From Euzebya rosea (GTDB taxonomy: Bacteria; Actinomycetota; Nitriliruptoria; Euzebyales; Euzebyaceae), in the NCBI RefSeq assembly GCF_003073135.1, contig NZ_PGDQ01000021.1, positions 17,859-81,858 on the forward strand: a stretch of DNA of 64,000 nt, written 5' to 3'. The first letter of the stretch is position 1; each line of letters opens with the position of its first letter. Positions 16,695 through 24,883 of this stretch are shown here, piece after piece. Below the pieces are notes generated by a model that made no database searches, was not told where the DNA came from, and saw nothing but the letters and a program-made list of their open reading frames with translations. Made by a program: the position numbers and the translations under genes.

Positions 16695-17351
16695 TCACCG
16701 TGCCGACGGCGGTCGACCGCCGCCACCGTCCCAGTCCTCGGTACGGAACATGACGCAGATCCGCGGGCCGGACCGCGCGACCTTGGGCACGGCGTGCTGC
16801 CACGTCCGCTGGCAGGTCCCGCCCATGACGGCGAGGTCCCCGCGGCCGAGCGACCAGCCGACGCTCCTGCCCCCACCGCGGGGACGCATCTTGAACGGCC
16901 GCGGATGCCCCAGCGACACCACGGCCACCGTCGCGGTCGGCAGGGTGCGCAGGTGCGTGTCGCCGTGCCAGGCCACCGAGTCGGAGCCGTCGCGGTACAG
17001 GTTGGCCGACACGCGGGTCAGCGGCACGCCGTAGCGGGCCGAGAGCGACGCCGACATCGCCTTGATGGGCTCCAGCCCGGGCGGCAGGGCCGAGCCGGAC
17101 CAGCTGACCGACAACCGGGGCTGCTCGACCACCTTGTCGAACATCGGCCGCGTCCACACCTGCCAGTCGGCGGCCTCCAGGACCGCTTCGAACAACGACT
17201 CGTGCCCGCTGACCCACCCGCGGGAGAGGTCGACCCACGCGCCCCGGTCGAGGCGAACCCGTTGGACGTCGGCGAACGACGGGTCGTGGGTGATCCCGTC
17301 GTCGAGGTCGAGCAGGGAGGGCTGGCGGGCGATGACCGGCGTTGCGCTCAT
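16695..17351 (-). CDS. alkB: AlkB-family alpha-ketoglutarate-dependent dioxygenase
   Basis: Oxidative demethylation of 1-methyladenine and 3-methylcytosine in DNA or RNA is the likely role. The 218-residue protein carries the full Fe(II)/2-oxoglutarate set: substrate-lid N-LYRDGSDSVAWHGDTH with the HxD iron ligands near residues 127-129, the distal histidine in TWQHAVPKV near 187, and the RxxxxxR 2-oxoglutarate motif in GPRICVMFR near 197. The short length matches bacterial AlkB homologues rather than a nuclease fusion. Its ATG at 17351 lies 6 bases after a TACGCT -10. It is a single-gene unit. Confidence 0.88.
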   Translation of the reverse strand: MSATPVIARQPSLLDLDDGITHDPSFADVQRVRLDRGAWVDLSRGWVSGHESLFEAVLEAADWQVWTRPMFDKVVEQPRLSVSWSGSALPPGLEPIKAMSASLSARYGVPLTRVSANLYRDGSDSVAWHGDTHLRTLPTATVAVVSLGHPRPFKMRPRGGGRSVGWSLGRGDLAVMGGTCQRTWQHAVPKVARSGPRICVMFRTEDWDGGGGRPPSAR

Positions 17352-17357
17352 GCCCCC

Positions 17358-17363
17358 AGCGTA
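17358..17363 (-). promoter_or_regulatory. -10 element of alkB (leaderless)
   Basis: TACGCT on the minus strand, ending 6 bases before the ATG at 17351. Confidence 0.45.
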
Positions 17364-17413
17364 GAACAGGTGTTCGATTCGCGCCAGCAGTCACAGCGCC
17401 CGCACCCGACGGG

Positions 17414-18172
17414 TCAGCCGGTCGAGCGACGACCCTCCGGCGGCTCGGACTCCCCCGAGAGGCTCCGGAGGGCCTGCTGGCGGTGGGCCACCCAGTCGTT
17501 GAGGGCCGACAGCTCCTCAAGCGCCCGTTGTTGCCGGTCCTCGCGGCTGCCCGGTCGGACCGGTCCGAGCGTGGCCACCAGCTCCTCCAGCTCGGCCAGG
17601 GCCTGCTCGACGCGGTCCTGCAGCGCCGTGACCCCGTCGACGAGGCCGACCTCCCGCTCCGGCACGACGGAGTCGTCGAGCAGCATGTCCTCCACCATCT
17701 CCGCCTCTGCCTCCGCCAGCAACGGCACGGCGTCACGCAGGTTGACGGCGGACAGGTAGGCCACCCGCCGGCCGGCGAGGACGACCTCCACCAGCGACGG
17801 ATCCCCCTCGGCGCCGTCCAGCGCCCCCACGGCGGCGAGCAGGCGAACCGCCAGCGCGTCCTGACGGGCGGCGATCGGGACCAGCGCGGCCGGCGGGCCG
17901 TCCTCCTCCGCGGAGGTGAAGCGCAGCTCGGAACCGTGCACCACCGGGTCCTCCATGCCTCGCTGCACGATCGCACCCAGGCCCAGCCCGACGACACCGG
18001 CAGCGACGGTCGGCCAGGCCCACCCCTCGATCACGTCGAAGGCGGTCAGCCCGAGGACGACCAGCAGCGCCATGAAGGCAAGCCCGCCGATCCCCCACGC
18101 GGCGTCGCCCAGGCCCCAGCGGAGCCGAGCTGCGCGGGAGGCGTCGGGATCGGTGATGGAGTCGGCCGCCAC
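17414..18172 (-). CDS. Two-helix membrane protein with long cytoplasmic helical region
   Basis: Unrecognised 252-residue protein. Two membrane segments (about residues 25-45 and 50-70) precede a mostly helical, acidic soluble region that includes LLAEAEAEMVEDMLLDDSVV and a probable coiled coil with RVEQALAELEELVATLGP. I chose the GTG at 18172, just after the gltX stop, because the GGGGAG overlapping the end of gltX lies about 11 bases upstream; an ATG at 18223 would add 17 residues inside gltX without a ribosome-binding site. The gene follows gltX directly and is probably in its operon. Confidence 0.65.
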   Translation of the reverse strand: MAADSITDPDASRAARLRWGLGDAAWGIGGLAFMALLVVLGLTAFDVIEGWAWPTVAAGVVGLGLGAIVQRGMEDPVVHGSELRFTSAEEDGPPAALVPIAARQDALAVRLLAAVGALDGAEGDPSLVEVVLAGRRVAYLSAVNLRDAVPLLAEAEAEMVEDMLLDDSVVPEREVGLVDGVTALQDRVEQALAELEELVATLGPVRPGSREDRQQRALEELSALNDWVAHRQQALRSLSGESEPPEGRRSTG

Positions 18173-18182
18173 GGCGGGAAGG

Positions 18183-19712
18183 CTACTCCCCTGCCTGGAC
18201 CTTCGATCGGCCGTCGCGGACACGTGCCAGGACCCATTCGCGGTCCAGGGCGGCCAGGGTCTCGGGCAGCGGCGGGCTGACGGCCGACCCGGTCACGACG
18301 ACGCGGACGGGCTGCATGGCCTTGCCCATCCCGACCTCCAGGGCCTCCGTCGCCTCGGTGAAGACGGCCATGATCGACTCGGCGTCCCAGGACTCCAGCG
18401 CCTCCAGGCGAGGGGTGACGAAGTCCAGCACGTCCCCGGCGGCCGGCTTGAGCCACTTCTTGATCGCCTTGTCGTCCCACTCGACCTCGTCGCGGAAGGC
18501 GAACGCGACGAACGGCACGGCGTCGTTGAGGGTCTGCGAACGGTCCTTCAGGTGCGGGGCGAGGGCGGCGATGAGCGCGACGTCGGCCTCGGGCGCCGGG
18601 TCGGCCACCAGGCCGGCGCGCTGGAAGACGGGCACGAGCGCTGCGGCGAAGTCGGCGTCGGACATGGCCTTGATCGCATCGCCGTTGAGGGACCGCAGCT
18701 TGGCGGTGTCGAAGAACGCGGGGCTGGGGTTGACCCGATCGAAGGAGAAGGCCTCGACGAGCTCCGGGACGGTGAACCGCTCGGTCGTGCCGTCAAGCGA
18801 CCAGCCGCACAGCGCCAGGAAGTTCATCATCACGTCGGGCAGCATGCCCTCGGCCTCGAACGCCTCGATCGCGACGTCGCCGTGCCGCTTGGACAGCTTC
18901 TTGCGGTCCTCGCCGACCAGCAGCGGCATGTGGGCGTAGGTGAGGGAGTCGGGCCAGGCGTCCTCGCGGGCGGGGAAGTCCACGTCGGCCAGGGCCGCGT
19001 CGAGGATCCCGTCGGCGGTCAGCAGCTGGGTCATCAAGATCTGTCGGGGGGTGGCCGACAGCAGGTCCTCACCTCGGGCGACGAACCCGACGCCCTGGGC
19101 GATGTCGTCGACGACGTTGGCCAGCTGGTAGGTCGGCGAGCCGTCGGCGCGGGTGATGACGAAGTCGCCGATCTCGGCCCACTGGAAGGTCACCGTGCCG
19201 CGCACGCCGTCCTCCCACGACACCTCGCCCTCGTCGGGAGTGCGGACTCGGAGGACGGGCTCGCGACCCTCGGCCCGGTAGGCGGCACGCTGCTCGTCGG
19301 TCAGGTCGCGGTGGCCGGTCTTGTAGGGCTGGTTGGACGCCCGCAGCGCCTCCAGCTCCTCGGGGGTCTCGAACGCCTCGTAGGCGTGGCCGGCCTCGAG
19401 CAGCCGACGAGCGACCGCGTCGTGGAGGGGGCGGCGCTGGGACTGCAGGTAGGGACCGTGGTCACCGCGTGCCTCGAACTCGCCGATCGCGGGCCCCTCG
19501 TCCCAGGTCAGGCCGAGCCAGTCCAGCGCCTGCATCATGCCGGCCGCGGACTCCAGAGTCGCCCGCTCGGCGTCGGTGTCCTCGATGCGCAGCACGAAGG
19601 TGCCGTCGTGGCGACGGGCCCACAGCCAGTTGAACAGGGCGGTGCGGGCACCACCGACGTGCAGCCAGCCGGACGGGGCAGGACAGAACCGGACGCGAAG
19701 AGGAGTGCTCAT
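18183..19712 (-). CDS. gltX: Glutamate--tRNA ligase
   Basis: Charges tRNA-Glu with glutamate in the cytoplasm. The 509-residue class I synthetase has the HIGH-type motif as PSGWLHVGGARTALFN near residues 13-28, with Trp where Thr-Gly is usual and HVGG for HIGG, then VLRIEDTDAER near 40, and the KLSKR form of KMSKS near 260. The C-terminal anticodon-binding domain follows to TREA-like end. The ATG at 19712 is preceded by a TACCAT -10 at 19722-19727. Its substrate tRNA-Glu(CTC) lies 1.6 kb away on the opposite strand. Actinobacteria usually use such a non-discriminating enzyme together with GatCAB to make Gln-tRNA. Confidence 0.93.
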   Translation of the reverse strand: MSTPLRVRFCPAPSGWLHVGGARTALFNWLWARRHDGTFVLRIEDTDAERATLESAAGMMQALDWLGLTWDEGPAIGEFEARGDHGPYLQSQRRPLHDAVARRLLEAGHAYEAFETPEELEALRASNQPYKTGHRDLTDEQRAAYRAEGREPVLRVRTPDEGEVSWEDGVRGTVTFQWAEIGDFVITRADGSPTYQLANVVDDIAQGVGFVARGEDLLSATPRQILMTQLLTADGILDAALADVDFPAREDAWPDSLTYAHMPLLVGEDRKKLSKRHGDVAIEAFEAEGMLPDVMMNFLALCGWSLDGTTERFTVPELVEAFSFDRVNPSPAFFDTAKLRSLNGDAIKAMSDADFAAALVPVFQRAGLVADPAPEADVALIAALAPHLKDRSQTLNDAVPFVAFAFRDEVEWDDKAIKKWLKPAAGDVLDFVTPRLEALESWDAESIMAVFTEATEALEVGMGKAMQPVRVVVTGSAVSPPLPETLAALDREWVLARVRDGRSKVQAGE

Positions 19713-19721
19713 GGGGGCCGC

Positions 19722-19727
19722 ATGGTA
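19722..19727 (-). promoter_or_regulatory. -10 element of gltX
   Basis: TACCAT on the minus strand, 9 bases before the gltX ATG. Confidence 0.35.
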
Positions 19728-19893
19728 GTCGGGCCGACGACGCCGCCCACCCGGTCACGCGGCCGGGGCCGACCACCGCGGCCGGGGCGACGGCGGGGCC
19801 GGGTCGACGGCGGGGCCGGGTCGACGGCGGGGCCGACCACCGCGGCCGGGGCGACGGCGGGGCCGACCACGAGACGGCGGGGCCGACCAGGAG

Positions 19894-19983
19894 TTGTGCA
19901 CTTCAGTGCCCCACGTGGCTGAGCTGCACGAGACCCGAGCCGTCTCGTGCACCTCAGCCCGACACGTGGCCAAGGTGAACAAT
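19894..19983. repeat. Palindromic two-unit element
   Basis: Arms GAGCTGCACGAGAC (19921-19934) and GTCTCGTGCACCTC (19942-19955) pair with one mismatch around a 7-base loop. The same DNA also reads as two direct units starting at 19896 and 19947 (GTGCAC-T/C-TCAG ... CACGTGGC), each internally palindromic. It resembles an intergenic REP-type or mobile hairpin element rather than a simple terminator. Confidence 0.5.
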
Positions 19984-20099
19984 TCGGGCGGCGCGCCCGG
20001 GCCGAGCCGGCGCGCCCGGGCCGAGCCGGGCCACCCCGCCGACCGAGCCGGGCCACCCCGCCGCCAGGGCCACCCCGCCGCCCGGGCCGGCCGGTCCGG

Positions 20100-20867
20100 C
20101 TATGCCGCGGTGACGGTGTTGCGGAGGATGCCCAGGCCCTCGACCTCGACCTCGACGGTGTCGCCGTCGGCGAGCGGGCCGACGCCGGAGGGGGTGCCGG
20201 TCAGGATGACGTCGCCCGGGAGCAGCGTGGCGAAGGACGAGCACCACTCCACCAGCTCGCCGACCCCGAAGACCAGGTCGTCCAGCGAGCCCTCCTGGCG
20301 GGCCTCGCCGTTGACGCGACAGCGGACCTTCGCACCCGACGACGGGTCGAAGTCGGTGTCGATCCACGGGCCCAGCGGGGCGAACGTGTCGAACCCCTTG
20401 GCCCGCGTCCACTGGCCGTCGCTGCGCTGCAGGTCGCGGGCGGTGACGTCGTTGGCGCAGGTGTAGCCCATGATGACCTTGTGGGCGTCGGCGGCCGGCA
20501 CGTTGCGGGCGACCGCACCGATGACGATCGCGAGCTCGGCCTCGTGGTGGACCTCCTCGCTCTGCGTCGGCAGGACGATCGTGCCGTCCTGGCCGATCAC
20601 GGCGGTGGAGGGCTTGGAGAAGATCAGCGGCTGCGCCGGCACGTCCCCGCCCATCTCCGCGGCGTGGGCGGCGTAGTTCTTGCCGACGCACAGCAGCTTG
20701 GTGGGCAGCACCGGTGGCAGCAGGGTGACCTTCTCCATCGGGGCGACCATCTCGGTCAGCGTGTACTCGCTGAACGGGTTGCCCTGCAGGAGGATGACGT
20801 GCTGGCCGTCGGCGTGGAGTGCGGCCCAGGCGGGGCCGTCGGGGCGGGAGACTCGGACGAAGCGCAT
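20100..20867 (-). CDS. Fumarylacetoacetate hydrolase family protein
   Basis: A 255-residue FAH-fold enzyme of the type that hydrolyses or decarboxylates acylpyruvates and oxaloacetate. The N-terminal small domain ([17 protein letters not shown]) leads into the FAH core: [14 protein letters not shown] near residue 60, [13 protein letters not shown] near 80, metal-binding acidic residues in [12 protein letters not shown] near 105, [13 protein letters not shown] near 134, [11 protein letters not shown] near 158, and [16 protein letters not shown] near 215. The ATG at 20867 gives the usual MRFVRV N-terminus; an ATG at 20885 adds six residues. Its physiological substrate is not evident from the neighbours. 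Confidence 0.88.
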   Translation of the reverse strand: MRFVRVSRPDGPAWAALHADGQHVILLQGNPFSEYTLTEMVAPMEKVTLLPPVLPTKLLCVGKNYAAHAAEMGGDVPAQPLIFSKPSTAVIGQDGTIVLPTQSEEVHHEAELAIVIGAVARNVPAADAHKVIMGYTCANDVTARDLQRSDGQWTRAKGFDTFAPLGPWIDTDFDPSSGAKVRCRVNGEARQEGSLDDLVFGVGELVEWCSSFATLLPGDVILTGTPSGVGPLADGDTVEVEVEGLGILRNTVTAA

Positions 20868-20945
20868 GGCCCACGATGATGGCACGCCCGGCGCCGGATG
20901 TGCGCCGCGCCCCTCAGGTCCCGCCCCCGGCCCCGCCCCCGGCCC

Positions 20946-21938
20946 TCACCCCTGCCCGTCGGACGTGCCGTTGTTGCGCAGCCGTCGGACCTCGGTGACC
21001 GCCCGGCGTCCCATCTGCCCGAGGGTCGGCACGTCCGGCGGCGGGTCACCGGCGGGGTGGGCACGTTCGATCTCGGCGTTCAGCTCGCCGCCGATCAGCA
21101 ACGACATCGCCAGCAGCCACACCCACAGCAGGATGGCCAGTGGTGCGGCCAGCGGCGCGTACACGGCCTCACCGCCGAAGGCGAAGCTGGTGTAGGTCCG
21201 CAACCCCAGGCTGGCCAGCAACCCGAGCACCGCCGCGAGCACCGCACCGGGCAGCTCGCGGTGGAACGGGGTCCGCCAGGGCGTGGCCCAGTGGTACAGG
21301 GCCGCCAGCAGGGCCGTCCCGAGGAGGATGGCGACCGGCCAGTAGAGGAACCGCCACGTCTCGGCGAGCAGGAACTGCACGCCCAGCCGGTCCTCGATGA
21401 TCTCGCCCATCCGCGGGCCGGCGACGACCAGCGGGATCACGACCAGCCCGCCGAGGAAGATCACGAGGGTGAAGCCGAAGCCCAGCAGGACGCTGACCCA
21501 GCCGGGCCGCGTGTCCTCCAGGTCGTAGGCGATGGTCAGCGCATGCACGACCACCCGCAGGGCACGGCTGGCGGAGAACAACGTCGTCAGGAACGACAAC
21601 GACACCACCGACCCCGACCCCTCCGTCAGCAGGCTCTCCAGCGTCGGACGGATGGTTGCGTCGACGGTGTCGGTGGCGAACACCTGAGCTGCCAGATCGA
21701 CCATCTGGGTGATCAGCTGCACCTCGACGTCCGTGCCGAGCACGTCACCGACGAACCCGGCGGAGGCGACGACGGTCAGCAGCAGGGGCGGCAGGCTGAG
21801 CAGCATCCAGAAGGCGATCTCGGCGGCGAGGCCGGTCACCCGGTCGTCTGCGGACTCCTTGCCGGTGTCGACCAGGACCTGCACCGCACCCCGGACGCGT
21901 GGCGGGAGGCGCCCGATGAGGCGCTGGATCCTGCTCAT
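20946..21938 (-). CDS. YihY/BrkB-family inner-membrane protein
   Basis: A 330-residue polytopic protein of the YihY/virulence factor BrkB family. Six hydrophobic segments are visible, including LAAEIAFWMLLSLPPLLLTV near residue 40, VLLGFGFTLVIFLGGLVVIP near 155, and a C-terminal pair ending WLLAMSLLIGGELNAEIERA, which carries the family's conserved GGELNAE motif. The family's function is unresolved; it is not ribonuclease BN despite old annotations. The ATG at 21938 lies 16 bases after the cimA stop, so the two are likely one transcript. The last 40 residues are hydrophilic and Arg-rich. Confidence 0.85.
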   Translation of the reverse strand: MSRIQRLIGRLPPRVRGAVQVLVDTGKESADDRVTGLAAEIAFWMLLSLPPLLLTVVASAGFVGDVLGTDVEVQLITQMVDLAAQVFATDTVDATIRPTLESLLTEGSGSVVSLSFLTTLFSASRALRVVVHALTIAYDLEDTRPGWVSVLLGFGFTLVIFLGGLVVIPLVVAGPRMGEIIEDRLGVQFLLAETWRFLYWPVAILLGTALLAALYHWATPWRTPFHRELPGAVLAAVLGLLASLGLRTYTSFAFGGEAVYAPLAAPLAILLWVWLLAMSLLIGGELNAEIERAHPAGDPPPDVPTLGQMGRRAVTEVRRLRNNGTSDGQG

Positions 21939-21954
21939 GTCGCGGCGACGGGGA

Positions 21955-23535
21955 TCAGCTCTCGCGGGCCAGCAGCGACGCGGTGTAGGCGTCGGACATG
22001 GCCTGCCAGGATGCCTCGATGATGTTGGCGTCCACACCGACGGTCGTGTACTCGTGGTCGGCGTCGCTGGAGGTGATCAGCACGCGTGTCGTGGCGTTGG
22101 TGCCGGCCTGCGCGTCCAGGATGCGCACCTTGTAGTCGGCCAGGTGCAGCTCGTCGAGCGGCAGCACCCCGCCGATCGCCGCTCGGAAGGCATGGTCGAG
22201 CGCCGACACGGGGCCGTTGCCCTCCCCCACGCCGATCAAGCGGGTGTCGCCGACCCACACCTTGACGGTGGCCTCGGCGACCATGCTGCCGTCCTCGCGC
22301 CGTTCGACGATGGTGCGGAAGGACTCCAGCACGAACCGGTCGACGTCCTGGCCGGTGTGACGACGCACGAGCAGCTCGAAGGAGGCGTCGGCGGCCTCGA
22401 AGGAGTAGCCGAGGTGCTCCAGCTCCTTGACCCGCTCGAGGATCGCCATCGCGTCGGCGGAGTCGAGGTCCAGGCCCATGTCGGCGCCCTTCATCACGAC
22501 CGTCGCGCGGCCGGCGAGCTCGCTGACGAGCAGGCGGATCCGGTTGCCGACGCTGCCCGGGTCGACGTGCTGGTACAGGTCGGTGTCCTTCGCCAGCGCC
22601 GAGACGTGCAGTCCGGCCTTGTGGGCGAACGCGGCGTTGCCGACGTAGGGGGCCGAGGGCGGCACGGAGAGGTTCATGATCTCCGCGACCTGGTGGGCGA
22701 TGTGGGTGATGCGGCCGACGGCCCCCTCGCCGACGACATCGGTCATGCCCTTCTTGAGGGTCAGGTTGGGGATGATCGAGGAGAGGTTGGCGTTGCCGGT
22801 CCGCTCACCGATGCCGTTGAGGGTGCCCTGGACGTGGGTGACGCCGGCGTCCATGGCGATCAGCGAGTTGGCGACCGCACAGTCGGTGTCGTTGTGGACG
22901 TGGATGCCCACCTGGGCGCGGCCGGGCCCGTCGCCCCCGACCTCGGCCATGACGTCGGAGACGACCGCCTCGACCTCGCGGGGCAACATGCCGCCGTTGG
23001 TGTCGCACAGCACGACGCACTCGGCCCCGCCGGCGATGGCGGCGCGGAGGGCGTCCAGCGCGTAGGCCCGGTCGCGCCGGTACCCGTCGAAGAAGTGCTC
23101 GGCGTCGTAGAAGGCGCGCCGTCCCTCGCCGCGGATCAGCTCGAAGGAGGACTGCAGCATGGCGAGGTTCTCCTCGCCGGTGGTGTTGATCGCGTGGGTG
23201 ACGTGGCGGATGTCGGACTTGCCGACCAGGGTCACGATCGGGGTGGCGGCCTCGAGCAGTGCGGCCAGGTTCTCGTCACCGGCGGCCTCGCGGTTGGGCT
23301 TGCGGGTCATGCCGAAGGCGACGAGCGTGGCGGTGGTCAGCTCCAGCTCGCCGGCGGCGGCCCGCTTGAAGAACTCGGTGTCCTTGGGGTTGGCGCCGGG
23401 CCAGCCACCCTCGATGTAGGGCACCCCGAGCGCGTCGATGGTGCGGGCGACCCGCAGCTTGTCCTCCACGGACAGGGAGATGCCCTCCTGCTGGGTGCCG
23501 TCGCGGAGGGTGGTGTCGTAGAGCTCGACCGTCAT
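21955..23535 (-). CDS. cimA: (R)-citramalate synthase (alpha-isopropylmalate synthase family)
   Basis: Condenses acetyl-CoA and pyruvate to citramalate, the threonine-independent entry to isoleucine. The 526-residue protein starts with the HMGL motif VELYDTTLRDGTQQEGIS (residues 3-20), has the metal-binding GIHVHNDTDCAVANSLIA near 206 and the GTLNGIGERTGNANLSSI segment near 235, and carries a C-terminal allosteric LeuA dimer domain. The CimA-type length and the FKRAAAGELE substrate loop favour citramalate over isopropylmalate synthase, although specificity cannot be proven by eye. leuB, leuC, leuD and ilvE elsewhere in the window supply the downstream steps. The ATG at 23535 has a TACGAT -10 at 23545-23550. 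Confidence 0.87.
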   Translation of the reverse strand: MTVELYDTTLRDGTQQEGISLSVEDKLRVARTIDALGVPYIEGGWPGANPKDTEFFKRAAAGELELTTATLVAFGMTRKPNREAAGDENLAALLEAATPIVTLVGKSDIRHVTHAINTTGEENLAMLQSSFELIRGEGRRAFYDAEHFFDGYRRDRAYALDALRAAIAGGAECVVLCDTNGGMLPREVEAVVSDVMAEVGGDGPGRAQVGIHVHNDTDCAVANSLIAMDAGVTHVQGTLNGIGERTGNANLSSIIPNLTLKKGMTDVVGEGAVGRITHIAHQVAEIMNLSVPPSAPYVGNAAFAHKAGLHVSALAKDTDLYQHVDPGSVGNRIRLLVSELAGRATVVMKGADMGLDLDSADAMAILERVKELEHLGYSFEAADASFELLVRRHTGQDVDRFVLESFRTIVERREDGSMVAEATVKVWVGDTRLIGVGEGNGPVSALDHAFRAAIGGVLPLDELHLADYKVRILDAQAGTNATTRVLITSSDADHEYTTVGVDANIIEASWQAMSDAYTASLLARES

Positions 23536-23544
23536 GGTTGGACG

Positions 23545-23550
23545 ATCGTA
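23545..23550 (-). promoter_or_regulatory. -10 element of cimA
   Basis: TACGAT on the minus strand, 9 bases before the cimA ATG. Confidence 0.4.
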
Positions 23551-23641
23551 GTCGCCGGGACCGTGGTTGCCCGATCCCGCCGGGCCCTGCCCCCTCCCAC
23601 GGTCGGATCGTGCGTCGACGACCCGCGGGAGGGACGTGTCG

Positions 23642-24625
23642 TCAGACCCGGCTCTCCTCCATGCGACGGCGCAGGACGGGACGAACGCGGACACGCGGAC
23701 GCGGACGTGGGAGGGGCCGGCGCCGCAGCGCTGACGCGCCCGGAACGCGCGGCAGGACCGCCCGGGGACGGACGCCGGCGAGGGCCGCGACCGTGGACAG
23801 GACGAGGGCGCCACCGGCGACCTGGACGGCGGTGACCGGCTCGCCGAGCGCGACCGCGGCGAACGCCGTGGCCATGATCGGCTCGGCCGGGCCCAACGAC
23901 GCGACCTGGGTGGCACCCATCCGCTGGACCGCCGCGTAGAGGGCGACGACGGGCAGGGCGGTGGCGAACGCGCCGTGCAGGGCGGCGATGCCGACCCCGG
24001 CCATGGTCGGCCACGCGGGCACGACGAGGGGCACCAGCGCGGCGGCGCTGAGCAGGCCGCCCATGGTGACCCACGTCGTGGCGACGAGCGGCGGGACACC
24101 GCTCAGCAGCGGCTCGCTGAGCCGCATGTAGGTCGCGTAGACGATCGCGCAGACGAGGGCGAGCAGCACGCCGAGGTCCAGCCGTCCGGTCGGCATGCCG
24201 GCCGCCAGCCACAGGCCGGCGAGGGCGACGACGAGCAACGACAGCCGTGCGACGGACGGGACGCGTCGGGCCAGCAGGGAGTCCAGCAACATCACGATGA
24301 CCGGGTAGACGGCCACGACCACGACGACCAGGCCGACCGGGGCGACCTCGACGGCGGAGTAGAAGGCCATGGACTGGCCGGTGAAGACCGTGCCGAGGGC
24401 GAGGAGGATCGCGATGGTCCGGCGCGGGATCGCCAGCAGCTGCCGGCGGCCGAGGACGACGAGCACGACGACGGCCGCGGCGAACCGGACGACCAGCAGC
24501 GACAGCGGCTCGGCGCCCTGGGCGTAGGCGAACTTGCCCAGCACGCCGGCGACGGCGAAGCCGAGGAAGGCGAGGAGGGTGAGGGCGCGGCCGGAGCCGC
24601 GGACGGTGTGGACGGCTGCAGACAT
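23642..24625 (-). CDS. EamA-family (DMT) transporter
   Basis: A 327-residue drug/metabolite transporter with ten hydrophobic segments in two five-helix EamA repeats: the first begins LTLLAFLGFAVAGVLGKFAY near residue 15, the second LLALVCAIVYATYMRLSEPL near 150. The conserved repeat end APVGLVVVVVAVYPVIVMLL and the second-repeat SLGPAEPIMATAFAAVALGE are clear. The C-terminus is unusually basic (RRRPLPRPRPRVRVRPVLRR). Substrate unknown; export of amino acids or metabolites is typical. I chose the ATG at 24625 (MSAAVHTVRG); a longer in-frame N-terminus exists but is hydrophilic. Confidence 0.85.
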   Translation of the reverse strand: MSAAVHTVRGSGRALTLLAFLGFAVAGVLGKFAYAQGAEPLSLLVVRFAAAVVVLVVLGRRQLLAIPRRTIAILLALGTVFTGQSMAFYSAVEVAPVGLVVVVVAVYPVIVMLLDSLLARRVPSVARLSLLVVALAGLWLAAGMPTGRLDLGVLLALVCAIVYATYMRLSEPLLSGVPPLVATTWVTMGGLLSAAALVPLVVPAWPTMAGVGIAALHGAFATALPVVALYAAVQRMGATQVASLGPAEPIMATAFAAVALGEPVTAVQVAGGALVLSTVAALAGVRPRAVLPRVPGASALRRRPLPRPRPRVRVRPVLRRRMEESRV

Positions 24626-24883
24626 GGCGGATGACACGGCGGCAGGCAGACGGGAACCGGGCACGGGGCGACCGACGTCGGCGCGTCGGCGGGCCGCGCC
24701 CGGGTACAGCTGAAGCATCAGCGTTCCTGGACGATGGCGGGTTTGCCCTTCCCGGCAGTCAGGGCAGAACGGGGCGCGGAATTCCCCCCGCGGCACGCGA
24801 CATGGTGCACCCGCGGATGACGCGCCGTGGCCTGTCCGCTCCTGTCCGTCGGGCCGACCCCGGTCAGCACCGGGCGATGGGAC

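Larger units (their letters stand above)
19713..20099. other. Gene-free 387-bp stretch of low-complexity GC repeats and a palindrome
   Basis: No gene is visible. About 19750-19890 is built from short units such as GTCGACGGCGGGGCCGG and GGCGGGGCCGACCAC in imperfect tandem. About 19990-20100 is built from CGAGCCGGGCCACCCCGCC-type units. Between them lies the palindromic element at 19894-19983. Codon-like periodicity is absent in all frames. Confidence 0.6.

Noticed and set aside
19740..20100. CRISPR array or origin in the repetitive stretch
   Set aside because: Units are short, overlapping and of irregular length without spacers, and no cas genes or DnaA-box cluster is present.
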